DNA of 64,000 nucleotides from Blastocatellia bacterium (GCA_025054955.1 JANWZE010000050.1:1-64000), one strand, 5' to 3'. Counted from the first letter of the stretch, positions 17,248 to 26,858 are shown. Numbers and translations are program-made. Notes: generated from the sequence alone by a model not told the origin.

Positions 17248-18672
17248 ATGAAGCAGATTCATCGTGTCGCATCAGTCTTTCTCATTCTGGTCATGACCAC
17301 GTTGACGTCAGCTCAGCAAAGCAGCTCCAGCGATGTTGTGCTGATCCAAAATGCAACCGTGATGACCGTCACGAATGGCACGATTCAAAACGGTTCGATT
17401 CTGATTCGCGACGGGAAGATCGCGGCTGTGGGGAAAAATCTCCGAGCGCCGGCTCAAGCTCGCGTCATTGACGCCACCGGCAAATTTGTCACACCCGGGT
17501 TGATTGATTGCCACTCGCATATCGCCATAGATGGCGGCGTCAATGAAGGCACATTGTCGGTGACCTCGATGGTGCGTATCCAAGATGTGTTGGACCCGAC
17601 CGACATCAATATCTATCGCGACTTGGCGGGTGGCGTGACGACAGCGAACATCCTGCACGGTAGCGCCAACGCCATCGGGGGACATAATGCTGTTATCAAG
17701 TTGCGCTGGGGGAAGTCGGCCAAGGAAATGATCTTCGAGGGCGCTCCGCCGGGCATCAAGTTCGCCCTGGGCGAGAATCCGAAGCGGTCCAACTTCAATC
17801 CAGCGCCCGGCACCTCGCCACGGTTCCCGGCCACCCGCATGGGCGTTGAATTCACCATTCGAGAAGCGTTGACCGAGGCGCGTGAGTACATGCGCCAGTG
17901 GGATGAGTATCGGCGGCAGATCGCTCAGAATCCCAAGAGCGATGTTCTACCGCCCAAGCGCGACCTGAAATTAGATGCCCTGGCCGAAGTGCTGCGAGGT
18001 GAGCGGCTCGTGCACGCACATTGCTATCGCGCTGACGAAATCCTCATGCTCATTCGACTGGCTGAGGAATTTGGATTCAAGATCGCCACGTTTCAGCACG
18101 TCCTGGAAGGGTACAAAGTGGCGAAGGAAATCGCCGCGCACGGCGCCGGCGCATCGTCGTTTTCCGATTGGTGGGCCTTCAAAATCGAGGCCTACGATGC
18201 CATTCCCTACAACGGCGCGCTCATGGCACGCAAGGGAGTGCTCGTCTCATTTAACTCGGATAGCGCCGAACTGGCGCGTCGAATGAACCTGGAAGCCGCC
18301 AAGGCCGTCAAATATGGCGGACTGAGCGACGATGAGGCACTCGCATTGGTGACAATCAATCCAGCTAAGCAACTTCGTATTGATAAACGTGTCGGTTCGA
18401 TCGAAGTCGGCAAGGATGCTGATCTGGTCATCTTCAGTGGTCATCCGCTGAGCGTCTACTCGATTGTTGAGAAGGTGTTCATAGATGGACAGCTCTATTT
18501 CGACCGGCAAGCTGATATTGCGCGTCGCGCTGAGCTGGAGAAAGAAAAACAGACACTCAAACAACAACTGAAGCAGGAGCGACCCGGTCAGCGAGAAGGC
18601 CGCCCCGAGCCGGATAGGAGAGACGTGCCACCACCGCCAACTCCCACACCACAACCTGGAGGTGAACAATGA
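17248..18672 (+). CDS. exported amidohydrolase, intact metal site
   Basis: A 474-residue exported amidohydrolase with a signal peptide at about residues 1-22. The metal-binding motif is intact: [10 protein letters not shown] gives HxH, and [17 protein letters not shown] and FNSDSAE supply further His and Asp ligands. The C-terminal composite half ends [15 protein letters not shown], typical of the imidazolonepropionase-like family, and the tail is Pro/Glu/Arg-rich. It probably hydrolyses a cyclic amide or a peptide-like substrate outside the cytoplasm. The ATG at 17248 is preceded by GGAAGGTGA; an in-frame GTG at 17242 is less likely. It lies 11 bp after the first paralogue and overlaps the third by 4 bp. 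Confidence 0.9.
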   Translation: MKQIHRVASVFLILVMTTLTSAQQSSSSDVVLIQNATVMTVTNGTIQNGSILIRDGKIAAVGKNLRAPAQARVIDATGKFVTPGLIDCHSHIAIDGGVNEGTLSVTSMVRIQDVLDPTDINIYRDLAGGVTTANILHGSANAIGGHNAVIKLRWGKSAKEMIFEGAPPGIKFALGENPKRSNFNPAPGTSPRFPATRMGVEFTIREALTEAREYMRQWDEYRRQIAQNPKSDVLPPKRDLKLDALAEVLRGERLVHAHCYRADEILMLIRLAEEFGFKIATFQHVLEGYKVAKEIAAHGAGASSFSDWWAFKIEAYDAIPYNGALMARKGVLVSFNSDSAELARRMNLEAAKAVKYGGLSDDEALALVTINPAKQLRIDKRVGSIEVGKDADLVIFSGHPLSVYSIVEKVFIDGQLYFDRQADIARRAELEKEKQTLKQQLKQERPGQREGRPEPDRRDVPPPPTPTPQPGGEQ

Positions 18673-19970
18673 GAAGGTCGCAAACCTTGCTACTGATGGC
18701 TCTGTTGGTGTCATTTGGTTTGACTACAATGCGGTTCTCGTCGGCAGCGCAAGGGCCTGTCTACGCGATTAAAAATGCCCAGATTGTGACCATGGCCGGG
18801 CCTCCCATCGAGCGGGGAACCGTGGTCATCCGTAATGGCCGCATCGCCGCCGTTGGCGCCAATGTCAGCATTCCCGGCAATGCACAAGTGATCGAGGCAG
18901 CCGGACTGGCCGTGTACCCCGGCATGATAGACTCACATACCAGCATCGGTCTGACGGAAATCGGTCAGGTACGCGCCACCGTAGATACGACGGAATTGGG
19001 TGAGTTCAATCCGCACATGCGAGCGATCGTGGCTGTTCACCCGGCCAGTGAATTGATTCCGGTGACTCGCCTCAACGGTATCACGTCAGTCATCACGCGG
19101 CCGGCGGGCGGTACACTCTCCGGTCAAGCGGCGCTGATCAACCTGGATGGGTGGACGTGGGAAGAGATGGCGTTGAAACCATCTGTGGGCATCGTCTTCA
19201 ACTATCCGAGCCTGCGCAGCGGACGCTTCTTCGATTTCAACACCTTCGAGTTTCAAGAGCGCAGCTTCGAGCGGGCCAAAAGAGAACGCGATGAGAAACT
19301 GGACAAAATTCGCAAACTGCTGGACGATACCCGCGCCTACATCAAAGCTAAAGAAGCTCGATCACGCAGCTTCAACCCGGATCACGTGCTGGAGGCGCTC
19401 ATACCGGTCGTCAAGGGCGACATGCCATTGATTGTATCCGCTGAGCGTCAACGCGACATCACCAGCGCGATTGAGTTCACCTCTGAGCAAAAGGTCAAAA
19501 TGATCCTCAGCGGTGGCGATGAAGCATGGAAAGTGGCCTCGTTGCTCAAGGAAAAGAATATCCCCGTCTTGCTCGGACCGATCCTGAGCCTGCCAAATGA
19601 CGAGGATGAACCATACGATCAACCCTTCACCACCGCTAAGAAATTGCTAGACGCCGGCGTTAAATTCGCTTTTCAAACCGGCGACAGCTCGAATGCTAGG
19701 AATTTGCCATATCATGCTGCCATGTGTGTGGCCTTTGGACTGCCCCGCGAAGAAGCGCTGAAGGCACTGACGATCTATCCGGCGCAAATCTGGGGTGTCG
19801 CCGATCAAATCGGGAGCATCGAAGTCGGCAAGCTGGCTAATTTGGCTGTGTGGGATGGTGATCCATTGGAGATTCGCTCGCAGGTGAAGCATCTGTTCAT
19901 TAAGGGCCGATCCATTCCGCTGAAGAGCAAACACACAGAGCTGTACGAGCGCTATCGCAACCGGCCTTAA
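18669..19970 (+). CDS. exported amidohydrolase-like protein, degenerate metal site
   Basis: A 433-residue paralogue with a signal segment at about residues 1-27. The HxH motif reads DSHTSI, so one His is lost, and the other ligand motifs are replaced ([17 protein letters not shown]). The composite C-terminal half is conserved ([19 protein letters not shown]). Loss of ligands parallels the first gene of the operon. Its ATG overlaps the preceding TGA (ATGA), with GGAGGTGAACA before it, indicating translational coupling. A structural or regulatory subunit of the middle enzyme is inferred. Confidence 0.87.
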   Translation: MRRSQTLLLMALLVSFGLTTMRFSSAAQGPVYAIKNAQIVTMAGPPIERGTVVIRNGRIAAVGANVSIPGNAQVIEAAGLAVYPGMIDSHTSIGLTEIGQVRATVDTTELGEFNPHMRAIVAVHPASELIPVTRLNGITSVITRPAGGTLSGQAALINLDGWTWEEMALKPSVGIVFNYPSLRSGRFFDFNTFEFQERSFERAKRERDEKLDKIRKLLDDTRAYIKAKEARSRSFNPDHVLEALIPVVKGDMPLIVSAERQRDITSAIEFTSEQKVKMILSGGDEAWKVASLLKEKNIPVLLGPILSLPNDEDEPYDQPFTTAKKLLDAGVKFAFQTGDSSNARNLPYHAAMCVAFGLPREEALKALTIYPAQIWGVADQIGSIEVGKLANLAVWDGDPLEIRSQVKHLFIKGRSIPLKSKHTELYERYRNRP

Positions 19971-20032
19971 CCTATCCGACCATTTGCTTCACCGTGCAAG
20001 CAGTGAGCGTTGTGATGTCCCTGATACGCTAA

Positions 20033-20177
20033 GTAACGTGACAAAAGTTCGGGGCGTTGTTGGAGTGCTGCGACGTGTCGCAGCCTTGGCCGGAAAGCGG
20101 TGAGACGTCACTGCACCCCAAAACGTCCCGTCCCTCCAACCCGTCCCCAAAATGTCCCCGAACTTTTGTCCACCTAC
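20033..20177 (+). repeat. MITE-like palindromic element, copy C
   Basis: The best preserved ends: CTAAGTAACGTGACAAAAG on the left and CTTTTGTCCACCTACTTAG on the right, so inverted identity continues into the flanks (CTAAGTA/TACTTAG). Contains both internal hairpins. It is about 10 bp longer than the other copies because of an extra pyrimidine-rich stretch before the right end. It lies between convergent genes. Confidence 0.88.
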
Positions 20178-20238
20178 TTAGGCGCGCTTCAACGGTCGCT
20201 TTGCCAGCTTCAGTGTGTGCGTCATCGGTGGCGTAGGA

Positions 20239-22200
20239 TCAGTCGCCAGTATTGTTGGCTTGCATCGCTTCAAACTGCAAGGCCAGTTCCTCCCATCGCT
20301 GATTGAGCTGCTCAATGGTAGCTTCAATCAGCGAAAACTGGCGAGTCAATTCGGCAACGTTAGCTCCATTTTTGTACGTGTCAGGCGACTGAAGTAAGTT
20401 GGAAAGTTCCTCGTGCCTGTGTTGCATCTTGGCAAGCTGTTGTTCGACCTCGGCCAGTTCGTCGCGGAGCTGCTTCTGACGCCGATACTGCTCGTTGCGC
20501 TGTTGGGCCTCGCGACGCTTTTGCTCTTGGCGAGCATGGCGGTTGGTCGCCGACTCGGCGGGTTCGGCTACTGTTGCTTGCGGGGACGATGTTTCCTGTG
20601 AGCGTCGCCATTGATAATAGTCGTAGTCCCCAGGATACACGGTCAGGCGACCCTGCTCCACGCGAATGATCTTTTCAGCAACGTGGCGAATGAAGAAAAC
20701 GTCGTGACTGATCATGACGAGCGTGCCGGTGAATTGATTCAGCGCTTCGATCAATGCGTCAATTGAATCAAGATCGAGATGAATCGTCGGCTCATCCATC
20801 AGCAGCAAGTTAGGCGGGTCCAGCAAAATTTTCACCAGAGCAAGCCGGCTCTTTTCACCGCCACTCAATACGCTGACCGGTTTGAACACGTCATCGCCAT
20901 GAAACAAAAATGCGCCCAGTACCGTGCGCACGTAAACCTCTGGGTGGTTGCGCGTCGTGGACATGGCCTCTTCCAGCACTGTCTTATTCAAATCCAGCAT
21001 CTCATGCCGAAACTGTGTGTAATAGGCGCAGCGTACATCCCGTCCCAATCGTCGCTCACCCCGTTCAAATGGAACCACCCCGGCCATGAGTTTCAGCAGC
21101 GTTGATTTTCCTGCTCCGTTTGGCCCGACAAGCGCGATCTTCTCGCCGCGCTCCAATTGAAGTGTCAGGTCTTCGTAGACCCGCTTCGCCCCATACGATT
21201 TGTGCACATTCACTAACTCAACGACGATCTTGCCAGACTTTTCCGGCTGCGGAAAATGAAAATGAACGGTTGGTTCCAAATCAGGTAGCTCGATACGTTC
21301 GATCTTCTGCAGCATTTTGATGCGACTTTGCACCTGACGCGCCTTGGTGGCTTTGGCGCGGAACCGTTCAATGAATCGTTCAACTTGGGCGATCTTGCGT
21401 TGCTGGTTCTTCTGAGCAGACTCCAAAAGCTCCAGACGGGCGTCACGTTGGCGGACGTAGTCTTCGTAATTACCGGCATAGCGAGTCAGTTGACCATGCC
21501 GCAGCTCAACAATCGAGGTGACTGTCGAATTGAGGAACTCACGGTCGTGCGAAACAACCAGTAAACCCCCAGCATAGGACCGCAGATAATCCTGAAACCA
21601 ACCGAGCGCCTCCAGATCGAGATGATTTGTCGGTTCATCAAGCAACAAGAAATCTGGACGAGAAACGAGCAGACGAGCTAAGACAGCCCGCATGACCCAA
21701 CCACCACTGAATTGACTGAGCGGACGATCAAAATCGTTGGTGTGAAATCCCAAACCTGCAAGGATGGCCTTGGCTCGTGGTTCGAGGTCATCGGATGCAA
21801 TCAAATCAAGCCGGTGCTGGATGTCGCCATATTGACGTAAAAGCTGCTTCTGTGCACGCTCGTCCGACCTGCTGAGGTCAGCCAGTTGCCCTTCGATGCG
21901 CCTGCGCTCAGCCAGCAGGTGATCGCGCTCAGCCGATACGAGCAAGGCTTCCTGTAGAACAGTTCGTTGCTCGACAGGGATCACTTCTTGAGGAAGATAA
22001 CCGAAGGTGACGCCTTTGGCCACGTGCACCTGACCGCTATCAGCCACTTCCCGGCCCATTATCAACGCCAGCAACGTAGATTTGCCTGCTCCATTGGCGC
22101 CAACCAGACCAATGCGGTCGTTCTTGTCAATCATCAGTGTGGCATTTTTGAGGAGGACTCGCTCCCCAAAACTCTTGCCGACATTTTGAAGCCAGATCAT
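20239..22200 (-). CDS. ABC-F family ATPase (Uup/YheS-like)
   Basis: A 653-residue soluble protein with two ABC cassettes and no membrane segments. Cassette 1 has GANGAGKSTL, a signature SQFSGGW and LLLDEPTNHLDLEAL. The inter-domain linker (about 240-300) is basic, like the P-site tRNA interaction motif of ABC-F proteins. Cassette 2 has GPNGAGKSTLLKL, VLSGGEKSRLAL and LLMDEPTIHLDL. The C-terminal 130 residues form a charged coiled coil. ABC-F proteins act on the ribosome in translation quality control or antibiotic protection. I use the ATG at 22200; a TTG 4 codons upstream is possible. No resistance role is implied by the neighbourhood. Confidence 0.92.
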   Translation of the reverse strand: MIWLQNVGKSFGERVLLKNATLMIDKNDRIGLVGANGAGKSTLLALIMGREVADSGQVHVAKGVTFGYLPQEVIPVEQRTVLQEALLVSAERDHLLAERRRIEGQLADLSRSDERAQKQLLRQYGDIQHRLDLIASDDLEPRAKAILAGLGFHTNDFDRPLSQFSGGWVMRAVLARLLVSRPDFLLLDEPTNHLDLEALGWFQDYLRSYAGGLLVVSHDREFLNSTVTSIVELRHGQLTRYAGNYEDYVRQRDARLELLESAQKNQQRKIAQVERFIERFRAKATKARQVQSRIKMLQKIERIELPDLEPTVHFHFPQPEKSGKIVVELVNVHKSYGAKRVYEDLTLQLERGEKIALVGPNGAGKSTLLKLMAGVVPFERGERRLGRDVRCAYYTQFRHEMLDLNKTVLEEAMSTTRNHPEVYVRTVLGAFLFHGDDVFKPVSVLSGGEKSRLALVKILLDPPNLLLMDEPTIHLDLDSIDALIEALNQFTGTLVMISHDVFFIRHVAEKIIRVEQGRLTVYPGDYDYYQWRRSQETSSPQATVAEPAESATNRHARQEQKRREAQQRNEQYRRQKQLRDELAEVEQQLAKMQHRHEELSNLLQSPDTYKNGANVAELTRQFSLIEATIEQLNQRWEELALQFEAMQANNTGD

Positions 22201-22301
22201 GCCGCTTTGCAAAAAGAATCCAAATGCTACGGCAGCGGTTGTGATGTGTCAAACGCCGCGTGCCATGCCAAACTCGGCAGGTCAGTGGGATCGTGGGATG
22301 A

Positions 22302-23315
22302 TCAACGGCGTGAATTGAGATATTCAGCCTTGAACCATTCGATGGTTTTCGCAAGCCCTTCTTCAAACCCAATGCGCGGACTCCAGCCCAGCTCTTGACG
22401 CGCGCGCGTGCAGTCGAACACCGCTTTGTTACTCAGGATATACACAGCGTAGCGCGAGATCGTCGGCGGCTCTTTTTGCTGGAGCAAACGGGCTGAAAAT
22501 TCGCTGAGCCGCGCAATGTTAAGGGCAACAGTGAGCGGAATACTTCGGGTCACCGGCTTCAACCCAAGTCCTTGAGCCAGCGCGTTCAGGTATTGACGTT
22601 GTGTGACCTGGCAATCAGTGCTGATGTTGAAGATGCGACCAAGAGCGTTAGGCTTGCTCGCTGCCAGAAGACAAGCATCAGCCAGATTCTGCGCGTAAAT
22701 GAGGGCCACAGGATTCTCGCCAGAGCCAATACAACATGCCATCCGTCCTTTCAAGAATTGAACAAGTCGCGGGAGACTGGCACGATCACGCGGCCCGTAA
22801 ATCCAGCCCGGTCGAATCACGCAGGCTTCAACCCAATTCTTGTCGTGGTAGCTTAAGACCAGCTTTTCTGCGGCAATTTTTGCCGGCGCATAATGCTCCC
22901 ACGCGAGGAAGTGGGATGCATACGGTGCCGATTCGTTCCAGATGCCCCCGCGATGAGCAACATACCCATAGACAGCCACCGAGCTCATGTAAACGATGCG
23001 GCGCACTCCACACGCCCGCATCGCTTCCAGAACGTGCCGAGTGCCGTCAATGATGTCGCGTTGAAATTCTGCCCATGAGCCCCAATCCGTAACTTTGGCT
23101 GCGACATGGAAGACAACATCGGCGCCCTTCATGCCTCGTTCAATAGAAGGCTGATCGTTCAAGTCTCCAATCGCCAGTTGTGCGCCGAGTTTCCTTAACA
23201 GACCTGTGTCACTGGTCGGGCGCACCAGAGCAACCACGTCATGCCCCAGTTCAACTAAGCGCTCGGCCAAGTGGCTGCCGGCAAGCCCTGTGGCTCCGGT
23301 CACAAACGCCTTCAT
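22302..23315 (-). CDS. NAD-dependent epimerase/dehydratase (extended SDR)
   Basis: A 337-residue extended short-chain dehydrogenase. The N-terminal MKAFVTGATGLAGSHLAERL has the TGxxGxxG dinucleotide motif. VFHVAAKVTDWG and the active-site region YAPAKIAAEKLVL carry the Tyr-x3-Lys pair. RPGWIYGPRD is typical of the 3-beta-HSD/dihydroflavonol reductase-like subgroup. The substrate is a sugar nucleotide, sterol-like or other ketone compound; it cannot be told here. The ATG at 23315 fits the fold; a longer frame to 23366 adds an unrelated leader. Confidence 0.87.
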   Translation of the reverse strand: MKAFVTGATGLAGSHLAERLVELGHDVVALVRPTSDTGLLRKLGAQLAIGDLNDQPSIERGMKGADVVFHVAAKVTDWGSWAEFQRDIIDGTRHVLEAMRACGVRRIVYMSSVAVYGYVAHRGGIWNESAPYASHFLAWEHYAPAKIAAEKLVLSYHDKNWVEACVIRPGWIYGPRDRASLPRLVQFLKGRMACCIGSGENPVALIYAQNLADACLLAASKPNALGRIFNISTDCQVTQRQYLNALAQGLGLKPVTRSIPLTVALNIARLSEFSARLLQQKEPPTISRYAVYILSNKAVFDCTRARQELGWSPRIGFEEGLAKTIEWFKAEYLNSRR

Positions 23316-23428
23316 GGCTAAAATGGCGCTGGGCGGGCGCTGTGCATGATCGCGCCGTCTCGACACTCATGCCCACCTGATGAGCGGCAGGATCGAGTCA
23401 GGAATCATGGACAACGCGCCACGTAGGA

Positions 23429-23875
23429 TTACGCCTGTGCTTGTACTGGCTTCCTTGCCTGGGTCAGTTTGTTCACACGAGCCGACAGCTCGGCAACCCG
23501 CTTGCTGAGCTTCTCAACGTCGGCCTTCGAGGGAATATCAAGAGTGTTGAGCACCCTCCGAACCCCGGATTCAATTCGACTTTCCAATGTCGTCTCCACC
23601 TGCTTGACCCGACGTTCCATCTTCAGGAGTGACCGAATCTTCTGAACAACGTCCTTTTCGGAAGTTTCACCTTTCTTGATCGCCTTCTCAATGAACGTCT
23701 CGATGCCTTCTTTGGCAAGCATGGTAGCGCCGAGCCCAAAATAGAAAGTTTGACTGAGGGTTTCACTCACTTGTTCGATGACGCTCTCAATCCCCTTCTC
23801 AACTTCTTTCATGCCGCTTTCGATTCTGGGGACGAGCTTCAGTTCGACTGCTCTTTTTTGTGGTTTGACTGCCAT
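23429..23875 (-). CDS. phasin-family granule-associated protein
   Basis: A 148-residue, mostly helical protein. The region ESRIESGVRRVLNTLDIPSKAD followed by VEKLSKRVAELSARVNKL is characteristic of phasins/polyhydroxyalkanoate granule-associated proteins. An amphipathic middle helix (YFGLGATMLAKEGIETFIEKAIKKGE) could cover the granule surface. The upstream gene on the same strand encodes a PHA-synthesis regulator that shares the IPSRRELERLE-type motif, supporting a joint role in storage granules. No PHA synthase lies in the window. Confidence 0.8.
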   Translation of the reverse strand: MAVKPQKRAVELKLVPRIESGMKEVEKGIESVIEQVSETLSQTFYFGLGATMLAKEGIETFIEKAIKKGETSEKDVVQKIRSLLKMERRVKQVETTLESRIESGVRRVLNTLDIPSKADVEKLSKRVAELSARVNKLTQARKPVQAQA

Positions 23876-23936
23876 ATTATGCCTCCTTTGGCAGCGGGAT
23901 CATCCATTGGGATAACCCGCTGAAAAATAGCGCCAG

Positions 23937-24596
23937 TTATTTTTTCCTGGCCTTGCTAATGGTCTTTTTAGGATGTCTGGCTGGCCCAGTTGATTTCTGT
24001 TTTTTCGACTTGTTCGCTGACTGACGGACCAGCCGCTCAACCTGCTGACTCAACACATTGATACTGGTTTCCAGCCGTTCCAGCTCCCGGCGCGATGGAA
24101 TATCCATCGAAGCCAACAGGCCGGATAGGCTGTTTGAAACAGTCTCTTCGACTGCTTTCTGCACACGTGCCGTGACATCCTTCGCCATGAACTGGATAGA
24201 TTCGATGATGGCGGCCACGGTGTCAGCTTGTTCACGCCCTTTTTCAAGCGCACCTTTGATTCGCTTTTCAACCTCTTTCTGTACGATCTCGGCTGCCTCA
24301 ACGCCGGCGGCTACTGATTTTTTGAGTGTTTCCATGACGGCTTCACCTCGCTTTTGAATAAGTCCGATTAGCATTGTGTCTGGCACTACAGCCTCTTCTT
24401 TTTTGGCGCTTTCCAAGATAATGCTCGATAACACGACATTGGTGATGTCCTGCCCGTTGGTGTTATCAATGACCTGAATCGTTTCGCCTTGCTGTACCAA
24501 TTGGGCGACATCCTCGAGCGTCATGTACTTCTTCGCCGTTGGATCGTACAACTTGCGGTTGGCATATTTCTTAATAATTCGAGTCATATCGGGCAT
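23937..24596 (-). CDS. phaR: PHA accumulation regulator (PhaR-like) with phasin-like tail
   Basis: A 219-residue protein. The N-terminal 60 residues are the PHB/PHA accumulation regulator DNA-binding domain (IIKKYANRKLYDPTAKKYMTLEDVAQL, IQVIDNTNGQDIT). The rest is helical and ends with a phasin-like motif, SLLASMDIPSRRELERLE region, and a Lys-rich tail that could contact DNA. PhaR-type proteins repress phasin genes and bind granules. Two close starts (24596 and 24587) fit; GAGGA lies just upstream. It lies 61 bp upstream of the phasin gene on the same strand. Confidence 0.85.
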   Translation of the reverse strand: MPDMTRIIKKYANRKLYDPTAKKYMTLEDVAQLVQQGETIQVIDNTNGQDITNVVLSSIILESAKKEEAVVPDTMLIGLIQKRGEAVMETLKKSVAAGVEAAEIVQKEVEKRIKGALEKGREQADTVAAIIESIQFMAKDVTARVQKAVEETVSNSLSGLLASMDIPSRRELERLETSINVLSQQVERLVRQSANKSKKQKSTGPARHPKKTISKARKK

Positions 24597-24847
24597 CTTC
24601 CTCACATTGCGAGGCAGCAGTATAACGCACTGCGTCATAAATGTCAAGTCGTGCCGAACCTCGTCGCTGGCCGATGCATATTGGCCGGCATGCCTTGGGC
24701 GCTACTGATTTACAGCGGGTTTCGCATGCGTGTTCATCCCTGGCCGTCATCCTGCCCACTACGGACGGGCCTTTGATTCTGAACATGCGTCTGAAAACCG
24801 CTGTAAAGGCGCCCGGTTCGCGCCTGTCACCAAGTCCTATGGGGATG

Positions 24848-24876
24848 TTGCTCAACCACACCGAATCATTTAGAAT
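24848..24876 (+). promoter_or_regulatory. putative promoter of the symporter gene
   Basis: TTGCTC at 24848-24853 and TAGAAT at 24871-24876 are separated by 17 bases and lie 37 bases before the start codon. The same TAGAAT hexamer precedes the YkgJ-type gene at 29794. Confidence 0.5.
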
Positions 24877-24912
24877 CTCGGCGCGTTTATCTCTTATTCA
24901 GGAGGTAAGATA

Positions 24913-26394
24913 ATGATTTACACGGGGGCGGTGGCTCTGTACGCGGCGCTACTGATCGTAGTAAGCATTACACGAAGTCGGCGGGTGAAGAACCAGGACG
25001 ATTTTATGGTAGCCGGGCGCCAGGTCTCTACAGTCTTCTTGGTTGGCACACTGGTCTGCACCTGGATTGGATCGGGAAGTTTATTTGGCGGGGCCGGTCG
25101 GGCATTTCGTGAAGGATTTTCCGCCCTCTGGATGAGCGCTGGGGCGTGGGCTGGACTGATCGTCGTCTACTTCCTCGCGCCGCGTGTGCGGAGAATTGCT
25201 GAGTACACCGTATCGGATATTTTGGAACGGCGCTATAACCAGTGGGCGCGACTGTTCGGTTCCGTTGCCATTGTGATCGCCTATCTGACCATTGCCAGTT
25301 ACCAGTTTAATGGAGGAGGTCGGTTGCTCAATCTGTTAACCGGCATGGATGTGTTGCACGGCAAGCTGATTACCTGCGCACTGGCGGTTGTGTTCACAAT
25401 GACCGCCGGCATGATTTCAATTGTTGCGCTCGATATTCTCAACGGCACCTTCATCACGCTGGGCATCCTTGTCGCCCTTCCGTTGATCTACCATGAGGCC
25501 GGCGGATGGCAGCAAATTACTGCTCATCTGTCGCCGGAGCATTTTACGGTTTTTGGGCGACCTGGCGTGCTTCCCGCGATTGGGCTGTTTATGCCGACCT
25601 TCTTCTTGTTACTAGGCGAGAGCAGCATGTACCAGAAGTTTTTTTCGGCAAAGGATGAAAAAGCGGCACGCCGAGCCGTTGTCGGGATGGTCATCGGAGT
25701 GATCATTATCGAAGTCGCTTTGGCTACGGTTGCCATTTTTGGAGGGAGCCTTCATACCCAAGACCCGGCCTTTGTCCGGCCTGATGGGACGTTTATCAAA
25801 GCTGCTACAGAAACCATTATCCTTCAAGTCGCCAGAACTCATCTGCCCGTCGTTGCAGGGTTGATTCTTCTATGTGCTGCTGCGGCTATTATCTTCTCAA
25901 CGGCTAATACGTTCTTGATGGTTCCTTCGACCAACATCGCCCGGGATATTTATCAGCGTTTCATTAACCCCAACGTGAGCCAAAAGCGAATTGTGACATT
26001 TCAGCGAGTGCTCATCCCAATCCTGGCCGCTGTCGCCTTTGTCGTATCTTCGTTCTTCCAGAGCATATTGGATATGGCGTTGTATGCTTACACCATGGTT
26101 GGTGCGGCTGTGACGCCGGCGTTATTGGCCGCGTTCCTTTGGAAGCGGGTAACGGTCGTAGGTGGGGTGACTTCGGTAGTGGCCGGTATGGTTACCACGA
26201 TGATCTTTGGGGCGTTGAATTCGCTGGGCGTCATTAGTTGGGATTATGATTACATTATTTATCCCGCTGGGGGGGCTTCAATTCTGGCGCTAGTCTTGGT
26301 TAGCCTCCTTAGTGCTCCGTCTCCCGAAGAAAAGTGGCGGCCATTCTGGACCTCGACAGAACAAGAACGGGTTGGCATTCATGCCTCTGGTTAG
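24913..26394 (+). CDS. sodium:solute symporter (SSS family)
   Basis: A 493-residue membrane transporter with about 12-13 hydrophobic segments. The early NQDDFMVAGRQVSTVFLVGTLVCTWIGSGSLFGGAG is typical of the SSS family, placing the sodium-site helix 1 near residues 35-60. AAAIIFSTANTFLMVPSTNIARDIYQRF in the eighth region is the second family signature. It would import a small organic solute with sodium; the substrate is unknown. CAGGAGGTAAGATA precedes the ATG. A promoter-like pair is found upstream. The gene is likely monocistronic. Confidence 0.9.
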   Translation: MIYTGAVALYAALLIVVSITRSRRVKNQDDFMVAGRQVSTVFLVGTLVCTWIGSGSLFGGAGRAFREGFSALWMSAGAWAGLIVVYFLAPRVRRIAEYTVSDILERRYNQWARLFGSVAIVIAYLTIASYQFNGGGRLLNLLTGMDVLHGKLITCALAVVFTMTAGMISIVALDILNGTFITLGILVALPLIYHEAGGWQQITAHLSPEHFTVFGRPGVLPAIGLFMPTFFLLLGESSMYQKFFSAKDEKAARRAVVGMVIGVIIIEVALATVAIFGGSLHTQDPAFVRPDGTFIKAATETIILQVARTHLPVVAGLILLCAAAAIIFSTANTFLMVPSTNIARDIYQRFINPNVSQKRIVTFQRVLIPILAAVAFVVSSFFQSILDMALYAYTMVGAAVTPALLAAFLWKRVTVVGGVTSVVAGMVTTMIFGALNSLGVISWDYDYIIYPAGGASILALVLVSLLSAPSPEEKWRPFWTSTEQERVGIHASG

Positions 26395-26589
26395 TAAATC
26401 CCTGGGGCATGGTGTGCTTCAGTCGTTCTGATGACCTAGGATTGTCCTTAAATTCGGCGGCACTGGTCGAACCGGCAGCCGGGCCACTCATGGTTGGTAG
26501 AGTGAGAGAAAATAGGGTCCGGTTGATTGATGAGTTTGTACGGGTTCTGGAGTCAATCGTCAGTGTGGCAGGCCACGATAAAGAAAAAC

Positions 26590-26660
26590 CGGGTGGGCCG
26601 TTTTGCCCACCCGTAAAACTAAGGAGGTATTCGTGGTGGTACGTGGTCACCCTCTTAGAC
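26590..26660 (+). ncRNA. structured repeat unit 1 (hairpin + 40-nt stem-loop)
   Basis: A perfect 9-bp hairpin (CGGGTGGGC, loop CGTTTT, GCCCACCCG) at 26590-26613 is followed by a 40-nt block from CTAAGGAGGT to ACCCTCTTAG (26619-26660). Its ends can pair over 10 positions with one mismatch. Read on the minus strand, the 9-bp hairpin is followed by GTTTTTCTTT and looks like an intrinsic terminator. Whether the unit works as an RNA, a terminator or a leader is not settled. Confidence 0.5.
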
Positions 26661-26782
26661 TCAATTTGGAGGTAGTAAGTTGCCTAAATTTTTTTATGGC
26701 TCGGGGTATGATGGAGATTTGCAACCCACCTGAAAAAAGAAAAAAGCGGGTGAGCCGTTTTTCGAGCCCACCCGAAAGCTAA
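26633..26782 (+). CDS. short ORF 1 in duplicated leader (49 codons)
   Basis: A GTG-started ORF of 49 residues placed 5 nt after a consensus AAGGAGG. It begins VVVRGHPLRLNLEVV and has a basic tail. Its TAA (26780-26782) lies within the Shine-Dalgarno region of short ORF 2, so the two could be translationally coupled. There is no similarity to a known protein that I recognise. The Shine-Dalgarno is inside the left arm of the stem, so the structure could control it. Confidence 0.3.
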   Translation: MVVRGHPLRLNLEVVSCLNFFMARGMMEICNPPEKRKKRVSRFSSPPES

Positions 26783-26818
26783 GGAGGTATTCGTGGTGGT
26801 ACGTGGTCACTCTCTTAG
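26748..26818 (+). ncRNA. structured repeat unit 2 (hairpin + 40-nt stem-loop)
   Basis: Second copy of the unit, 160 bases downstream of the first by the start codons. The hairpin is CGGGTGAGC ... GCCCACCCG with one mismatch. The 40-nt block (26779-26818) is identical to unit 1 except for one C to T change in the right arm, which turns a G-C pair into a G-U pair in plus-strand RNA. Conservation stops within a few bases outside the stem ends. On the minus strand the hairpin is followed by CTTTTTTCTTTTTTC, a strong terminator-like tail. Confidence 0.5.
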
Positions 26819-26858
26819 ACACGGAATGCCAGTTTCGGGTTGCCCAAAAGCTATGTGA
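26793..26858 (+). CDS. short ORF 2 in duplicated leader (21 codons)
   Basis: A GTG-started ORF of 21 residues, VVVRGHSLRHGMPVSGCPKAM, directly after AAGGAGG. The first nine residues match short ORF 1 apart from Pro to Ser, then the two diverge at once. That boundary coincides with the end of the RNA stem, so conservation may reflect structure rather than peptide sequence. Confidence 0.28.
   Translation: MVVRGHSLRHGMPVSGCPKAM

Noticed and set aside
26309-26675. Frames of 113 codons on both strands after the symporter gene
   Set aside because: They cross the hairpin and stem-loop repeat and lack ribosome binding sites; the 40-nt block is better explained as structure or short ORFs.
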